A stretch of DNA of 8,584 nt from AC-52 sp044870295 (lineage in GTDB: Bacteria > Actinomycetota > UBA4738), in assembly GCA_044870295.1 (NCBI GenBank), contig JBIOYQ010000048.1, positions 1 to 8,584 on the forward strand, written 5' to 3'. Of this stretch, positions 6,999-8,584 are shown in pieces. The translations under genes were made by a program, and so were the position numbers. How positions within the stretch are numbered: the stretch's first letter is position 1; each line of letters begins with the position of its first letter. The notes under the pieces are model-generated. The model searched no databases. It was not told the origin of the DNA and saw nothing but the letters and a program-made list of their open reading frames with translations.

Positions 6999-7675
6999 AG
7001 CCCCGCGTTGCAGTGGTGACGTTCCCGGGATCGTTGGACGACCGGGACGCTCTTCGGGCGGTGGCCTTCATGGGGGCCGAGCCGGTCCCCGTGTGGCACC
7101 AGGACCCCGATCTTCAAGGTGCGGACGCCGTCATCCTCCCCGGCGGGTTCTCCTACGGCGACTACCTGAGGACGGGAGCCATCGCCCGGTTCGCCCCGGC
7201 CATGGCCGCCGTGCGCGACTTCGCCGAAGCCGGAGGGCCCGTGCTCGGCATCTGCAACGGCTTCCAGATCCTGTGCGAGGCCGGGTTGCTGCCCGGCGCC
7301 ATGATCCGCAACGCCGGCCTGTCGTTCGTCTGTCGGTGGATCCACATCAAGGCCGAGGACGGCAGCGGCGAGGTGCTGGAGGTCCCGATCAAGCACGGCG
7401 AGGGGCAGTTCGTGGCGTCGCCGGAGGACCTCGCCATGATCGAAGGCGAAGGCCTGGTGGCGTTCCGGTACTGCTCGCCGGATGGGACGGTGGATCAGCG
7501 GTTCAATCCCAACGGCGCGACCAACGCCATCGCCGGCCTCCGTAATCCGGCCGGGAACGTGCTGGGGCTGATGCCGCACCCGGAGCACGCCGTCGATCCC
7601 GACCTCGGGCCGACCGGAGGCCATCACGTCTTCCAGTGGCTGTTCGACTCGGTGAGGATGCGGGTCCCGGCGTGA
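6995..7675 (+). CDS. purQ: FGAM synthetase glutaminase subunit PurQ
   Basis: PurQ is the class I glutamine amidotransferase that hydrolyses glutamine and feeds ammonia to PurL. The product is 226 residues, the normal size. It shows the N-terminal VVTFPGSLDDRDAL, the oxyanion region ILPGGFSYGDYLRTGAIA, the nucleophile elbow GICNGFQIL with Cys87, and the remaining catalytic pair in MPHPEHA (His195, Glu197). All three triad residues are present, so it should be active. The frame is open far upstream through purS, but the ATG at 6995 forms an ATGA overlap with the purS stop and sits just before the first conserved strand. No strong Shine-Dalgarno sequence is visible, so initiation probably depends on coupling. 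The 3' end overlaps purL by GTGA. Confidence 0.97.
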   Translation: MKPRVAVVTFPGSLDDRDALRAVAFMGAEPVPVWHQDPDLQGADAVILPGGFSYGDYLRTGAIARFAPAMAAVRDFAEAGGPVLGICNGFQILCEAGLLPGAMIRNAGLSFVCRWIHIKAEDGSGEVLEVPIKHGEGQFVASPEDLAMIEGEGLVAFRYCSPDGTVDQRFNPNGATNAIAGLRNPAGNVLGLMPHPEHAVDPDLGPTGGHHVFQWLFDSVRMRVPA

Positions 7676-8584
7676 CGGCGGATCCCGCGCTGCATCGGGC
7701 CCTCGGGCTCACCGACCAGGAATACGACGCCGTCGTCGAGAAGCTGAGTCGCGAGCCGAACCAGACCGAGCTGGCCATGTTCGCGGCCATGTGGTCGGAG
7801 CACTGCTCGTACAAGTCCAGCAAGCTGCACCTGAAGACCCTGCCGACCCGAGGGCCGAACGTGCTGGTGGGGCCGGGACAGGACGCCGGCGTGGTCGACC
7901 TGGGCGACGGGCTGGCGTGCGTGTTCAAGATGGAGTCGCACTCCCATCCCAGCGCCATCGAGCCGTATCAGGGCGCCGCGACCGGGGTCGGCGGCATCAT
8001 CCGCGACGTGCTCTCCATGGGGGCGCGGCCCATGGCATTGCTGGACCCGTTGCGGTTCGGTCCGCTCGAGGATCCAAGGAACCGCTATCTCTTCTCGGGG
8101 GTCGTGGCCGGCATCGGGGGCTACGGCAACTGCATCGGGGTTCCCACCGTGGGGGGTGAGGTCCGATTCGCCCCCGAGCACGGAGCCAACCCCACCGTCA
8201 ACGTCATGTGCGTCGGGTTCGCCGCCGTGGAGTCGCTGCTCTCGTCGCGCCGCGGTGGCGCCGGCAACGTGCTCCTGCTCATCGGGGCGCCGACCGGCCG
8301 TGATGGGATCGGTGGCGTGTCCGTCCTGGCCTCGCGGACGCTGGAGGAGGACGCTCACGAGTCCCGACCGAGCGTGCAGATCGGCGACCCCTTCGCCGAG
8401 AAGCTCCTCATCGAGGCGTGCCTGGAGCTGAACTCGCTCGGGCTCCTCGACGGGCTGCAGGACCTGGGCGGCGCCGGCCTGACGTGCGCGGTCTCGGAGA
8501 CTGCGGCCCGCCGGGCCGTGGGGGTCGACCTCGACATCGACCACGTGCCGCTCCGCGAGCCGGGGATGGAACCCTTCGAGATCC
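7672..8584 (+). CDS. purL: FGAM synthetase subunit PurL, 3' truncated by window
   Basis: PurL is the synthetase subunit that turns FGAR, ATP and ammonia into FGAM. The first 304 residues are visible, out of a usual 720-780 for the small form. Motifs are MWSEHCSYKSSK at 40-51 (His44, equivalent to the active-site His near position 32 of the Thermotoga enzyme), FKMESHSHPSAIEPYQGAATGVGGIIRD from Phe85, SMGARPMALLDPL, GGYGNCIGVPTVGGE, IGDPFAEKLLIEA and QDLGGAGLTCAVSE. The start is a GTG overlapping the purQ stop (GTGA), and the reading frame is open to the last base of the window. The preceding purS and purQ agree with the small PurL type, which lacks fused glutaminase and PurS domains. A weak GAGG lies about 14 bases upstream, so coupling to purQ is likely. 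Confidence 0.96.
   Translation, partial: MTADPALHRALGLTDQEYDAVVEKLSREPNQTELAMFAAMWSEHCSYKSSKLHLKTLPTRGPNVLVGPGQDAGVVDLGDGLACVFKMESHSHPSAIEPYQGAATGVGGIIRDVLSMGARPMALLDPLRFGPLEDPRNRYLFSGVVAGIGGYGNCIGVPTVGGEVRFAPEHGANPTVNVMCVGFAAVESLLSSRRGGAGNVLLLIGAPTGRDGIGGVSVLASRTLEEDAHESRPSVQIGDPFAEKLLIEACLELNSLGLLDGLQDLGGAGLTCAVSETAARRAVGVDLDIDHVPLREPGMEPFEI

Overview
The window is a high-G+C bacterial chromosome segment carrying a compact de novo purine biosynthesis operon on the + strand. Divergent from it is the start of a signalling gene on the - strand. The small PurS/PurQ/PurL form of FGAM synthetase, frequent GTG starts, probable leaderless promoters and a nucleotide cyclase fused to a large ATPase together suggest Actinomycetota, possibly a deep lineage. 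This placement is an inference; there is no rRNA or other marker gene here.

Layout. Bases 1-1339 (- strand) hold the first 446 codons of a class III nucleotide cyclase joined to a P-loop ATPase; the gene runs off the left edge. Bases 1340-1402 are a 63-base divergent intergenic region. It contains a candidate -10 box exactly 6 bases before each GTG start, and a 20-bp near-perfect palindrome lying in the -35 zone of both promoters. From 1403 to the right edge the genes are purA, purD, purE, purB, purC, purS, purQ and purL (truncated). No stretch over 300 bases lacks a gene, and I see no mobile element, CRISPR array, tRNA or rRNA.

How the genes work together. PurD adds glycine to phosphoribosylamine. 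PurS, PurQ and PurL make FGAM. PurE and PurC convert AIR to SAICAR. PurB releases fumarate from both SAICAR and adenylosuccinate, and PurA commits IMP to AMP. purF, purM, purN/purT, purK and purH are not in the window; some may lie beyond the right edge. Six of the seven gene junctions are 4-base stop/start overlaps (NTGA), which implies one transcript with translational coupling. One of these joints is CTGA, which points to a rare CTG start codon for purB.

The coding content is mostly standard. The parts worth a second look are the shared operator-like palindrome between the purine operon and the cyclase gene, the paired leaderless promoters, the CTG start of purB, and a PurE with a variant active-site loop and no adjacent purK.
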